A stretch of DNA of 40,226 nt from Pseudomonadota bacterium (GTDB lineage: Bacteria > Myxococcota_A > UBA9042), in the NCBI GenBank assembly GCA_005792545.1, contig SXRM01000416.1:1-40226 (forward strand), written 5' to 3'. The notes below the pieces were generated by a model, which saw nothing but the letters and a program-made list of their open reading frames with translations, did not search any database and had not been told where the DNA came from. Shown piece after piece: positions 8,308 through 16,055 of the stretch (its first letter is position 1; each line of letters begins with the position of its first letter). The position numbers and the translations under genes were made by a program.

Positions 8308-9129
8308 ATGGGCCTGCATCTTGCCATCTGGTGTTGGCTGGCGGCGCTGGCGCTTGCCTCCTGCGCAGCCAGTCGTCCCGCGCCGTCGGGTGCCGCGCAG
8401 GCTCTTGATGCGGTCGAAGCAGCGGAGGTTGCCGCGCTGGCCGACCGGGCGGCAACAGCCGACGCGCAGACCGAAGCGGCAAGCCTGGAGATCGCGGTCG
8501 AAGCCACTGCCACGGTCGATGTCGCGCTAGACAGCTACGAGGCCACCGTCACGCAAGGTGACACTGCAGCCTTCGACGCGAGTCCGACCACGGCAGATGT
8601 GACGGCCCCTGTCGACGCCAAGCCGGACAGCAAGCCGGGTCCTGTGGCGCCGGCGCCGGCCACCCAAGGCGGGCCGATCGCGGTAGAAATCGGCGGTACC
8701 AGCGATCCTGGTACGCAGTGGACGCCCTGGGTCACGCCCGGCCAGCCAGTGTCGTTGATTTTTGGCCCACAAGGCGGCTACCACGTCTGGGTCAGCGTGT
8801 GCGTGCCAGCCGCCACCGCGTCGCCGCTTGCTGTGGTGGTCAAGCTGACGGACACCGCAACAGGCCTGCCGGTTCCGCCGGGGACACTGCAACTCAAGAC
8901 CAAGCTCGTCACGTTGCCGGACCACCCGGGCAAACTGTGCCGGTTGGCGATGCCCGGGTTTGTCGACTGCGCGTGCGAGATGGCCAACCGCGCGGTGCGG
9001 GTGCGGGTCGAGGTCAATGCCGGCACCGCTGAGCAGCCGGTAGTCAGTTGGGCAGAGCACGCCATCGTGCCGATGCACGAAAAAGGCCCTTGCTTGGCGC
9101 CGATGCAGGCGTGTGCGCCGTTCTTGTAG
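8308..9129 (+). CDS. Lipoprotein of unknown function with Asp/Ala-rich linker
   Basis: A 273-residue lipoprotein: MGLHLAIWCWLAALALASC gives a clear signal with the canonical lipobox LASC and lipidated C19. Residues 20 to about 125 are an Ala/Asp/Thr/Val-rich linker. The remaining C-terminal domain has a beta-rich look (hydrophobic/polar alternation, several prolines) and about six cysteines that could form disulfides. I do not recognise the fold. The open frame extends upstream to 8128 inside the previous gene, but the ATG at 8308, two bases after that gene's stop, places the signal peptide exactly at the N-terminus. It is probably co-expressed with the FG-GAP protein. Its stop codon TAG directly abuts the stop of the converging gene (CTA at 9130-9132). 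Confidence 0.8.
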   Translation: MGLHLAIWCWLAALALASCAASRPAPSGAAQALDAVEAAEVAALADRAATADAQTEAASLEIAVEATATVDVALDSYEATVTQGDTAAFDASPTTADVTAPVDAKPDSKPGPVAPAPATQGGPIAVEIGGTSDPGTQWTPWVTPGQPVSLIFGPQGGYHVWVSVCVPAATASPLAVVVKLTDTATGLPVPPGTLQLKTKLVTLPDHPGKLCRLAMPGFVDCACEMANRAVRVRVEVNAGTAEQPVVSWAEHAIVPMHEKGPCLAPMQACAPFL

Positions 9130-10746
9130 CTACTTCAGCACCAGCAGTCTCCGACGCAAGTATCCCGACTCGACGGGGCCGAAAAACGGCGTGTTGGCCA
9201 GCAGCTCAGCCGGATCGAAGCTATCGCCGGTCTGCATCAGGTTGGGCCCGGCGGTGTCGAGGTGGTGCTCGTCCTGCGTCTTGACGACCCACGGTCCAGG
9301 TACGCCGCCGAGCAGCCCCTGCGGCGGCAAGCCAGGGTGGATGAGTCCGAGCGAGTGGCCGATTTCGTGCGCGGCGACCGCGGCGACGGCAAGGCTGACC
9401 AGCCGCATCTCCAATAGGAACAGCTGGATGCGCGCTTTGTGCGGCTCATTGTCCAGTTGCTTGCTCTCCAGGTTCGGGTCGAGGAGCACCGCGTCTTCCG
9501 GCAGCGACCCGAACGGTTTGCCACCGGCAATCGGCAGCAGATCCCGCAATAGCGCCAGGCCAATGGGTTGGCCAATCGCGGCCTTGACGAAGCTGAACGT
9601 GAACACGCCGTAGCCAGGCAGGCTGTCGTCGTTGGCCTTGGCGTTCCACGGGTCGATCTTGGCGAGGCCGAACAGTTGCTTGCCGTTGGGCTGCGGCGGC
9701 GCCAGCCCGCCGATGGCCATTTTGGACAGTTGGGCCGGCGGCCACTCGCTCAGGTCATCGCCATCGAACAGCACTTTGACCCGAATCGATCCAGGGCCCA
9801 TCGCACCGGTCGCCGGGTCCTGCACAAAGAACGTGTGCAGCCAGCGCCGCACCCGCTGGCGAAAGATCTGGCGGATTGCCTGGTTGAAGACCGCATCGCC
9901 GCCCTGCAGCCCCAGGCCCGCCAACGTTTCGTCAAAGTCAGGCTTGCCATTTGGCTGCGCGGTCGTGATTACCGTCACGTCCTCGCCTTGCGCCACAACT
10001 TGCAAGCCTGCGAGATCGCGGTTGAAACTCAGCAGCCACGGATCCACGGCCTCAAACGGGTCGATGTCCGCCGTACGGTCGGCTACCACCAGGTTGGCGC
10101 TCGCCTTGCGCGTTCCCTGCGCCGATTCCAACTGCGCGGAGAATTGCCACTGGCCCGTTGTGAGCTGGTCCGCCATCGCAACAAACGTCAGGTGCCACGA
10201 CTTCTTGTCCGGGTTGGCGGTCCAGGCCTGCGACTCGGCCGCCAGCGACACTGCCTGACTGCCTTGCTGCACGTGCACGGCGGCCAGCCGCGACGGCGGA
10301 TCGACCGCAACCGCGTGAATCTGCAGCTCAAAGCCCTGGCGTGGCACCGCCCACAGCAGCGGCGAGCCATCGGTCGCCGCGCCCATCAAGTTCTCGGGCA
10401 GCCGTTCCACGCCAATCCAAATGCGCTCGACCCCGCTCGGTGGCACGACCGTCGCGTCCTCGGCCAGGTCATCCCCGGCAGACACGTCGGCGCGTGCAAT
10501 TGCTGTCTCGCTGGCATCGGCCACCAGCGTCGCTGCTGGATCGCCACAACCGACCATGGCCAGCGCCGCCAGCCTCGCTGCATACCCGCGTCGACGGTTA
10601 GGATCCCGCCAAGAACTACTCGTTCTTTGCGGTGCCCATTTGCTGGCTGGCTGGGTCGCAAGGTCGCGTCTTTGCAAGCCGACTCGCCGCTCCCGTGTAT
10701 CCACAGCGATCGAGTCATATTGGGCAGGCTCTTTACTTACCGACAT
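9130..10746 (-). CDS. Metzincin-type zinc metallopeptidase lipoprotein
   Basis: A secreted protease with the extended zinc site HEIGHSLGLIHP (H460, H464, H470, catalytic E461), the HExxHxxGxxH signature of metzincins. A plausible Met-turn (NLMQTG) follows about 40 residues later. Upstream are an N-terminal beta-rich region and an Asp/Ala-rich linker after the lipobox-like MVGC. The start is uncertain: the ATG at 10746, overlapping the upstream stop by 14 bp, would put about 55 residues before the signal segment, and no good in-frame start lies closer to the hydrophobic stretch AARLAALAMVGC. A non-standard start or a sequencing frameshift near 10600 would explain this. It is the last gene of the five-gene minus-strand run and probably acts at the outer membrane or outside the cell. 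The substrate is unknown. Confidence 0.82.
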   Translation of the reverse strand: MSVSKEPAQYDSIAVDTRERRVGLQRRDLATQPASKWAPQRTSSSWRDPNRRRGYAARLAALAMVGCGDPAATLVADASETAIARADVSAGDDLAEDATVVPPSGVERIWIGVERLPENLMGAATDGSPLLWAVPRQGFELQIHAVAVDPPSRLAAVHVQQGSQAVSLAAESQAWTANPDKKSWHLTFVAMADQLTTGQWQFSAQLESAQGTRKASANLVVADRTADIDPFEAVDPWLLSFNRDLAGLQVVAQGEDVTVITTAQPNGKPDFDETLAGLGLQGGDAVFNQAIRQIFRQRVRRWLHTFFVQDPATGAMGPGSIRVKVLFDGDDLSEWPPAQLSKMAIGGLAPPQPNGKQLFGLAKIDPWNAKANDDSLPGYGVFTFSFVKAAIGQPIGLALLRDLLPIAGGKPFGSLPEDAVLLDPNLESKQLDNEPHKARIQLFLLEMRLVSLAVAAVAAHEIGHSLGLIHPGLPPQGLLGGVPGPWVVKTQDEHHLDTAGPNLMQTGDSFDPAELLANTPFFGPVESGYLRRRLLVLK

Positions 10747-13090
10747 GCACGCCCGAGTCACCTTTGCTGGCGTCGATGCCGCCCGATTGCTGTTTGGCCT
10801 TGGGCTCATCGGGATCGTCTGTGATCCAAGTCTGATTGTCGCCGTAGCCGCCCGACTTTGGCGGTTGCTTACCTGGCTTGGTGTAGAGGTCCAAGCCGCC
10901 AATGTCGACAAAAAAGCCCCAGCTGGGGATGACCTCGTACTTGCCGCAGCTGCCCGGCGCCCAGTCGTAGTCGGTTGCCCAGCCGATGGCCTTGTCGTTG
11001 TCGACCTCGTAGATGTCGGCGCCGCCGTTGTCAACGAACAGTCCGTGACCGTGACACTTGGAGGCGCCCTGGCTGCGCGAGGGACCGCGGTAGATGTCGT
11101 CGCCGCCCTCGCTGACGAAAAGCGCGCTGGAGAAATCGTGGCCGAGCCCCATCTGCGAATGCAGAGGCTTATGGCGCAGGCCGTGTTCGTCGCTGCCGCC
11201 GCCGTCCAGAAACATCGCCAGCGCAAAGTGGGCGGCTGCACCTTGTGCGTAGAACAAGCCGTCGTAGTGGTCGTCGCCCCCGCCGTCAGCGAGAATGCCG
11301 GTGCCAAACCAATAGCCGGTGCCCTGCACAAAAGTGCTGCCGGTGTAGCCGTCGTTGCCAGCGAGGTCGCGCAGCAGCGCCAGGCCGCCCGAGCGGTGGG
11401 TCTTGGTGTTGTCGCGGCGCATGCCAAAGCCGGTGCCCTGACACAGCGAACTGTTGGCGTAGCCCGGCGTTTGCGGCGATGGGTACTGCAGGGGCTTGTC
11501 GATGGCGCAGACGTAGTCGTCGTTGCCGGCGCGGTCGTACAACAAGCCGCCCGAGGACATCCACGCAAATCCTTGGGCGTTGTGCACGGCCCAGCGCGTA
11601 TCGTTGCCGCCGCCGTCGTAGGCGATTGCGATCCCGACCGCCGCTGCGCCTTGCACGCCGGCCTCGCCTTCGTAACGGTCGTCGCCGCCGTCGTCCCACA
11701 ACACGCCGACGCCGAAGTTGGCGTAGCCCTGGGCCATCCGCAGTGCGCGGTAGTGGTCCTTGCCGCTGCCGAGATCGATGAGCACGCCCACCCCCAGGCG
11801 GCCCGCACCTTGGCGGCTCTGGGTCGACAGCGACCACGGCGCGTGGCCGGCCTGCGCTACCGTCCTGCTGTCTTCGTCGGGCGGCAGCACGCCATCCCAC
11901 GGTTGCGGATCCGGTGCGGGGGCGTAGGTGTAGGTATCGTTGCCGCCCAGATCGATGGCGACCGCAATCGGGTTGTCGATGCTGGTGTTGGCACCCGCCC
12001 GCACGAGCCACGTGTCATTGCCGCCGGTGTCGAGCGCCAGGAGCAGGTCGCCTTTGGTTGGCGCATCCTTGGGGTTCCAGGTGTCGTCGCCGCCGCCGCG
12101 CAGCACCACCTTGCCCATCGGCGTCGTTGTCGAAAACGCGAAAGGCTTTGTCGACTTGGCCTGGGTCAGGTCGCCTTCGTCTAGGGCCTGCAGCAGCAGC
12201 AGCGCCGCCCGGAACAGCAAGTCGCTGTTGGCGTCGAGCAGGAACATCGGGCCGTCCGATTTGGCGTCTGGATCCACGCCACCGCCGGGCGTCGCGAGCA
12301 GCATGCCCGCGCCGAGGTTGAACCACGCCTTGCGCCGATTGGGGCTGCCGACGCCATCGAGCCAGGCGTTGCGAAAACTGACCGCCAGCGCCGCCGCCAG
12401 CACCACCCGGGCCGCCACGCGCTGCACTTCGGGCGGTACCTCGGTCAACTGGGCCTGCACCGGCTGCGCATCAAAGGGCACGCCAAACACCCCGTGCAAG
12501 TCGGTTAGCGCGCCGACCAGCGGGTCTGCCTCGGCCGGCTGCGGCAAGACACCGCCAACGGTCGGCGCCCGGCCCAGGCTGTGCGCCACGACCGCAAGAA
12601 GCGACGTCATCGGATGATCACTGGCCACCGCAGTGTCTGCTGCGCGCGCCAGGTTGTCGGCCCAGCAACCGCCCAGGCCCTCGAGATCTTCTTGCACCGG
12701 ATGAAAGTGCGGCAAGCGCTGCGGGTCGCTGGCGATCGCGCCGCCAAATTTGGCGATCTGCGCCTTGCTGATGCCGACGTTCAGATTCAGGCCGAGCGCT
12801 GTGAGCAGCACCTGCAGCGGGTTATCTGAAGGCGGCAGAGTCGGGCACGGGTTGGCGGTGGGTTGGACCCACACGCGCTCCTGTGGCCATGGCACCTGCG
12901 GAGGAGGGCCGACATCGACTGCAACTTCGGGTTGGGCATCAGGCGGGCTGGTGTGCACATCGCCGGCAACTTCACTGGCTGCATCGCTATGGGCATCGGT
13001 GGCAGCGGCGGCGGGCTTCGGTGCCTCCGAGGCGCACGCGCCTAGCATCAAGCCGAGGCCGACGACGACCGCTTTCAGCCTAAGGTGCAT
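10733..13090 (-). CDS. Lipoprotein with GG-x-D-x-Y / QG repeats
   Basis: A 785-residue lipoprotein. MHLRLKAVVVGLGLMLGAC has a canonical lipobox (LGAC, C19), followed by an Ala/Asp/Glu-rich linker to about residue 70 and an alpha-helical domain to about 330. The C-terminal 430 residues contain about 13 units built around D-x-GG-(N/D)-D-x-Y (GGNDTYTY, DGGDDRYEG, EGGDDIYRG), many followed by a Q-G dipeptide and G-x-G-x-L, with spacing near 30 residues. The acidic Gly turns recall RTX calcium sites (GGxGxDxxx), but the period is about 30 rather than 9, so this is not an ordinary RTX array; a calcium-binding beta-helix or propeller is a reasonable guess. The frame opens at 13180, but the ATG at 13088-13090, inside the last codons of the upstream gene (11-bp overlap), fits the signal peptide. 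The next gene downstream overlaps by 14 bp. Confidence 0.85.
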   Translation of the reverse strand: MHLRLKAVVVGLGLMLGACASEAPKPAAAATDAHSDAASEVAGDVHTSPPDAQPEVAVDVGPPPQVPWPQERVWVQPTANPCPTLPPSDNPLQVLLTALGLNLNVGISKAQIAKFGGAIASDPQRLPHFHPVQEDLEGLGGCWADNLARAADTAVASDHPMTSLLAVVAHSLGRAPTVGGVLPQPAEADPLVGALTDLHGVFGVPFDAQPVQAQLTEVPPEVQRVAARVVLAAALAVSFRNAWLDGVGSPNRRKAWFNLGAGMLLATPGGGVDPDAKSDGPMFLLDANSDLLFRAALLLLQALDEGDLTQAKSTKPFAFSTTTPMGKVVLRGGGDDTWNPKDAPTKGDLLLALDTGGNDTWLVRAGANTSIDNPIAVAIDLGGNDTYTYAPAPDPQPWDGVLPPDEDSRTVAQAGHAPWSLSTQSRQGAGRLGVGVLIDLGSGKDHYRALRMAQGYANFGVGVLWDDGGDDRYEGEAGVQGAAAVGIAIAYDGGGNDTRWAVHNAQGFAWMSSGGLLYDRAGNDDYVCAIDKPLQYPSPQTPGYANSSLCQGTGFGMRRDNTKTHRSGGLALLRDLAGNDGYTGSTFVQGTGYWFGTGILADGGGDDHYDGLFYAQGAAAHFALAMFLDGGGSDEHGLRHKPLHSQMGLGHDFSSALFVSEGGDDIYRGPSRSQGASKCHGHGLFVDNGGADIYEVDNDKAIGWATDYDWAPGSCGKYEVIPSWGFFVDIGGLDLYTKPGKQPPKSGGYGDNQTWITDDPDEPKAKQQSGGIDASKGDSGVHVGK

Positions 13091-15002
13091 CGCCTGCAAG
13101 CGCATCGAAGTCATAGGTCGCATAGCGCTGCCACGTCGCCGCAAAACCCTTGGCGTCGCTGCGGGCAAAAGCCGCGTCAAGCGTTGCCACGCGCAGCCCC
13201 AAGCGGTCTACCAGCCGATCGTGCGGCGCAAGTTTACGTGCATAGGCCACCTCGTCGGCACCGATTTCTCGCCAGCCCCGACGCAGCGCGTTTGCGGCCT
13301 GCTGCGCATGATTCCACAGTAGCACCCTGCGCGTCGCCGGTTCGTCGAGATCGCCTGCGGTCAAGCGCTCGTACAAGCGAGTCCATAGCTCGCCCTGGCG
13401 CTGACGGACCGCCTCGACATCGTAGTCCAGCGCGCGCTCGCGATCGACCTGCATGCGATGCAAGCTGCCGTCGAAGCTGAAATAGGGCGCAGGAATGCGG
13501 TTGTGCGGGTCCGCCTCCGCGTACACCGAGCGTGTCTCTACCAGGGTCATCAAGTTGCCGGTCGGCGACCGGCCAAAATGCTGTGCGGCCTGCGCCAGCA
13601 CCGCCAGATCGGGATAGCGCTTTGACCACCATTGCGCAAAGCCTTTGCCGCCATCGGTATCGCCCGTCCGAAACGACAGGTGCGCGACCTGCCAGTCGGG
13701 TCGGCGCCCCTCGCCCAAGCGGAACATCGCCTCATTGAACTGCGAACCGTAGTAGTTGGTCAGCACCAGCGCACCCGGTGCGACCGTGCGGCGCGCCAGG
13801 CTGTCGACGTGATCCGTTGCGCGCAGTTGAGCGAGGTTGCACGCCGGGTTTTGCCAGTTGTCGCTGACCTGCCAAGCGGACGCCCCCAGCGCTACGGCGG
13901 CAACCGTCCATCGCAACGGCTGGGACTGCAGCGCCACGGTAAGGGCATTGAGCAGCACCGCCAGGCCGATGCCGGCGCCGGCCAAGACGGCCAGCACGTA
14001 GCCGTGATCGTCGGGGTTGTGGGTGTCGACCCACATCAGCGCTTTGGTCAGGACCGCGCCAGCGATGAGCACCGCGGCTGTCCACGCCGACCGCTGTCTG
14101 CGCAACATGCCGAGCGCAAGCCCCGCAAACCCAAGCAACGGCAACCAGATGCCTGCGCCATCGCTGACCATGCCAAGGACCAGCAGCGCATTGTCGACCA
14201 GACTGCCGCGCTCGCCAGTCACCGACCCCTGGAACTGGCGCGCCGTCACCGTATCCCACCAGCCGGTGAGCGTGCTCGGGTCGCCCCACCGCAACTCGAC
14301 GTCGGCCAGCGCCCTAAGCGCTAGACCGGCATAGGCTACGCCCAGCCAGGCCAGCAGGGCCAGCGCGCGGACGGCGAACCGCGGCGACTCCTTGCAGGTC
14401 GACCGCAGCGCCGGCCAGCCGGCGACCAGCACTGCCGGCACGGCAAAAAGCGCGACGTAGTGGTGGTTCAGCAGACCCAGGCACACGGCGACGCCCGCGT
14501 GAACCGTCGCTGCCCGCGCGCCGGGTCGATCTTGAGCAGCCGTAGCGGCCGCCGCCCGCAGCGCTGCCTCGACCGCCCACAGCGTCGTGAACAAGGCCAG
14601 CGAATACACCTCTGCCCGCACTGACACCTGCCACAGGCTCGCGCAGATCGCCAGCGGCAGCGCCGCGATCCACACCAGCTGCGAATCTGCGCCGGACGGC
14701 ACCGCCAACCTCGCCAGGCGGACCATCCACGTCGCCGACAGGCCCGCGAACAGCGCCGAAAGCCACGCCACCCGCACCGCGTGCGGGCCCAACGGCAGCA
14801 GCTCGGCTAGCCCCGCGATCGACAACCATCCCGGGTGGCCGGGCGGGTGGATGCCGCCCAGCGTCCGTGCCGCCGCCACCAGTTCGCCAGAGTCCAGCCA
14901 GCTGCCTGCTGGCGCAGCCAGGCACGCGGTCGCCGCCATCGTCAAGGCGCCGATCACCCACGCCGCGGTGTCGTCGCGCAGCCGCAAGGTGACCTCAGGC
15001 AT
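13080..15002 (-). CDS. DUF2723 (TMEM260-like) polytopic membrane protein
   Basis: A 640-residue protein with about ten TM helices in the first 400 residues and a soluble C-terminal domain. Near the N-terminus, between the first two hydrophobic segments, lies SWLDSGELVAAARTLGG followed by HPPGHPGW, the conserved first-loop block of the DUF2723 family. This family belongs to the GT-C-like membrane glycosyltransferases, and the human relative TMEM260 is a protein O-mannosyltransferase. Role here: transfer of a sugar to exported proteins or glycans is plausible (inference), and the neighbouring lipoproteins with Ala/Thr/Asp-rich linkers could be targets. The start ATG at 15000-15002 overlaps the upstream stop by 8 bp. 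The end overlaps the repeat-lipoprotein start by 11 bp. Confidence 0.85.
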   Translation of the reverse strand: MPEVTLRLRDDTAAWVIGALTMAATACLAAPAGSWLDSGELVAAARTLGGIHPPGHPGWLSIAGLAELLPLGPHAVRVAWLSALFAGLSATWMVRLARLAVPSGADSQLVWIAALPLAICASLWQVSVRAEVYSLALFTTLWAVEAALRAAAATAAQDRPGARAATVHAGVAVCLGLLNHHYVALFAVPAVLVAGWPALRSTCKESPRFAVRALALLAWLGVAYAGLALRALADVELRWGDPSTLTGWWDTVTARQFQGSVTGERGSLVDNALLVLGMVSDGAGIWLPLLGFAGLALGMLRRQRSAWTAAVLIAGAVLTKALMWVDTHNPDDHGYVLAVLAGAGIGLAVLLNALTVALQSQPLRWTVAAVALGASAWQVSDNWQNPACNLAQLRATDHVDSLARRTVAPGALVLTNYYGSQFNEAMFRLGEGRRPDWQVAHLSFRTGDTDGGKGFAQWWSKRYPDLAVLAQAAQHFGRSPTGNLMTLVETRSVYAEADPHNRIPAPYFSFDGSLHRMQVDRERALDYDVEAVRQRQGELWTRLYERLTAGDLDEPATRRVLLWNHAQQAANALRRGWREIGADEVAYARKLAPHDRLVDRLGLRVATLDAAFARSDAKGFAATWQRYATYDFDALAGDAP

Positions 15003-15510
15003 CGAACCACCGCTCGTGAATCGCTGACTGGCCCGGCGACTCTTGCACCGACACCAGGATGCGATGCAGACGCAGCGCTGGCAGGCGTGCAGCCAGGCGG
15101 GCCAAGAACTGGTCCGCTAGCCAGCTGGCCAGCAGCTCACTACTGGTATTGGCGATGGCCAGCGTGCACACGTCGCGGCGCGGAATCACGTAGTCATCGA
15201 CGGTGCCGTCTGGATTGGTAAAGGTTGCACGCACTTGCCGCTCGTCGCCGTCCAGGCGCAGGCGCGGATGCAGACTTGGAAGCAGCGTTCGGTGGTCCAG
15301 GGCATCGCAGCACTGCTTGAAGATCGGCTTGACCACGATGAAATCAGCGACGACGTGGCCCTCGTCCAGGTCGGCATCTAGCTCCAGCGTCGCCCGGTAG
15401 TTGTGACCGTGCAGTTCCTCGCGCGTACCGTCGGCAAAGATGAGGAAGTGGGCACTGCCAAAGTTGAAGTACTGCTTGTCGAGTCGGATGCCGTAGCGCT
15501 GCCGCATCAT
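14995..15510 (-). CDS. COG0720 (6-pyruvoyltetrahydropterin synthase-like) protein lacking the catalytic Cys
   Basis: A 171-residue tunnel-fold enzyme of the QueD/PTPS family. Zinc ligands are present: SAHFLIF supplies H21 and ELHGHNY supplies H34 and H36. The position of the usual catalytic cysteine (C-x-x-x-HGH) is arginine (R30), followed by E31, giving E-x-x-HGH. In published work on COG0720, a Glu in this place marks PTPS-III, which converts dihydroneopterin triphosphate to 6-hydroxymethyl-dihydropterin for folate and bypasses FolB. PTPS-I (QueD) uses the Cys for queuosine. So this copy may serve folate synthesis, or be a divergent enzyme (inference). It is longer than typical QueD (about 120), with an insertion around residues 80-120. 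Its ATG overlaps the stop of the upstream QueD gene (ATGA, 4 bp), so the two are translationally coupled. Confidence 0.85.
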   Translation of the reverse strand: MMRQRYGIRLDKQYFNFGSAHFLIFADGTREELHGHNYRATLELDADLDEGHVVADFIVVKPIFKQCCDALDHRTLLPSLHPRLRLDGDERQVRATFTNPDGTVDDYVIPRRDVCTLAIANTSSELLASWLADQFLARLAARLPALRLHRILVSVQESPGQSAIHERWFDA

Positions 15511-15902
15511 GCCTCCTCGCCCGTCACCGGCCGCGGCCCGTAGTAGGTGCATGCCGAGGTGCACGTCTCGCGGACGGTGATCGCGTGCAGGCCCGGCAGG
15601 CGCGGCGCGATGCGCTGCCAGAGCCACAGGCACACCACCTCAGAGGTCGGGTTGTCCAAGCCTTCGATGGTGTTGAGGTGGTTGTGATCCAACTCGTCGA
15701 AAAACGGCTGGCACGCCGATTTGACCTCGGCGTAGTCGACGACCCACTGCAGCGTCGGATCGAGTCCGCCGCGCACCGCGATCTCCGCTGCGAACGAGTG
15801 CCCGTGCAGTCGCGCACACTTATGCCCGGCCGGCACGTTGGGCAGACTGTGAGCGGCTTCGAATCGGAAGGTCTTGCGCAGTTCGAACATGGCAAATGGC
15901 AT
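15507..15902 (-). CDS. queD: 6-carboxytetrahydropterin synthase
   Basis: A 131-residue protein of canonical QueD size. FRFEAAHSLP gives zinc ligand H18; HKCARLHGHSF contains catalytic C29 and zinc ligands H33 and H35, the C-x-x-x-HGH signature; LDHNHLN near 71-77 and a Glu near the C-terminus (VRET) complete the active site. QueD converts dihydroneopterin triphosphate to 6-carboxytetrahydropterin, the second step towards preQ0/queuosine. The frame opens at 15965, but the ATGs at 15902 or 15890 fit homologs. It is the first gene of the minus-strand operon and is divergent from the FadR-type regulator, with 153 bp between the starts. No queC or queE lies nearby. Confidence 0.9.
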   Translation of the reverse strand: MPFAMFELRKTFRFEAAHSLPNVPAGHKCARLHGHSFAAEIAVRGGLDPTLQWVVDYAEVKSACQPFFDELDHNHLNTIEGLDNPTSEVVCLWLWQRIAPRLPGLHAITVRETCTSACTYYGPRPVTGEEA

Positions 15903-15970
15903 CGTCCGGCGGGGCGCACAAAGGTAGGCCGGTCGGTGGTTTGCGGCAAGCGGCCCGTGCGGCACCTAAC

Positions 15971-15981
15971 TGGTAAGACCA
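15971..15981 (+). promoter_or_regulatory. FadR/GntR-type operator
   Basis: TGGTAAGACCA is a perfect palindrome (TGGT, 3-bp spacer, ACCA). It fits the TNGT-N3-ACNA operator form of FadR-subfamily GntR regulators and closely resembles the E. coli FadR site (AACTGGTCGGACCTGTT against AACTGGTAAGACCACTT at 15968-15984). It lies directly against the -35 box of the promoter for the FadR-type gene at 16056, where a bound dimer would block RNA polymerase, so autoregulation is likely (inference). It could also affect the divergent queD operon. Confidence 0.65.
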
Positions 15982-15982
15982 C

Positions 15983-16011
15983 TTGACAACCAGATGTGTC
16001 CCGGCTAGATT
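15983..16011 (+). promoter_or_regulatory. Sigma-70 promoter for the regulator/hydroxylase pair
   Basis: A perfect -35 TTGACA (15983-15988), a 17-bp spacer and a -10 TAGATT (16006-16011) give the best promoter I see in the window. Transcription should start near 16018, leaving a leader of about 38 nt before the ATG at 16056 with a GAGG ribosome-binding site at about 16047-16050. The operator palindrome touches the -35 box. Confidence 0.7.
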
Positions 16012-16055
16012 GGCGCCGCCACGGACGCTTGGTTCCGGCGGGCGGCGAGGACGCG

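Noticed and set aside
10747..11808. Upstream extension of the metallopeptidase reading frame to 11808 (892 codons in total)
   Set aside because: The extension lies inside the repeat lipoprotein gene in another frame, and its translation is Arg/Thr/Ala-rich without domains. Only the part after about 10746 has coding character.
10421..12184. 587-codon open frame on the plus strand
   Set aside because: Antisense to the metallopeptidase and repeat-lipoprotein genes, which have clear signals and motifs. It is open only because of GC-rich codon bias.
15996..16055. Twenty extra N-terminal codons of the FadR-type regulator
   Set aside because: They start within the -35/-10 region of the promoter and lack a ribosome-binding site; the ATG at 16056 has both a GAGG and a family-like N-terminus.
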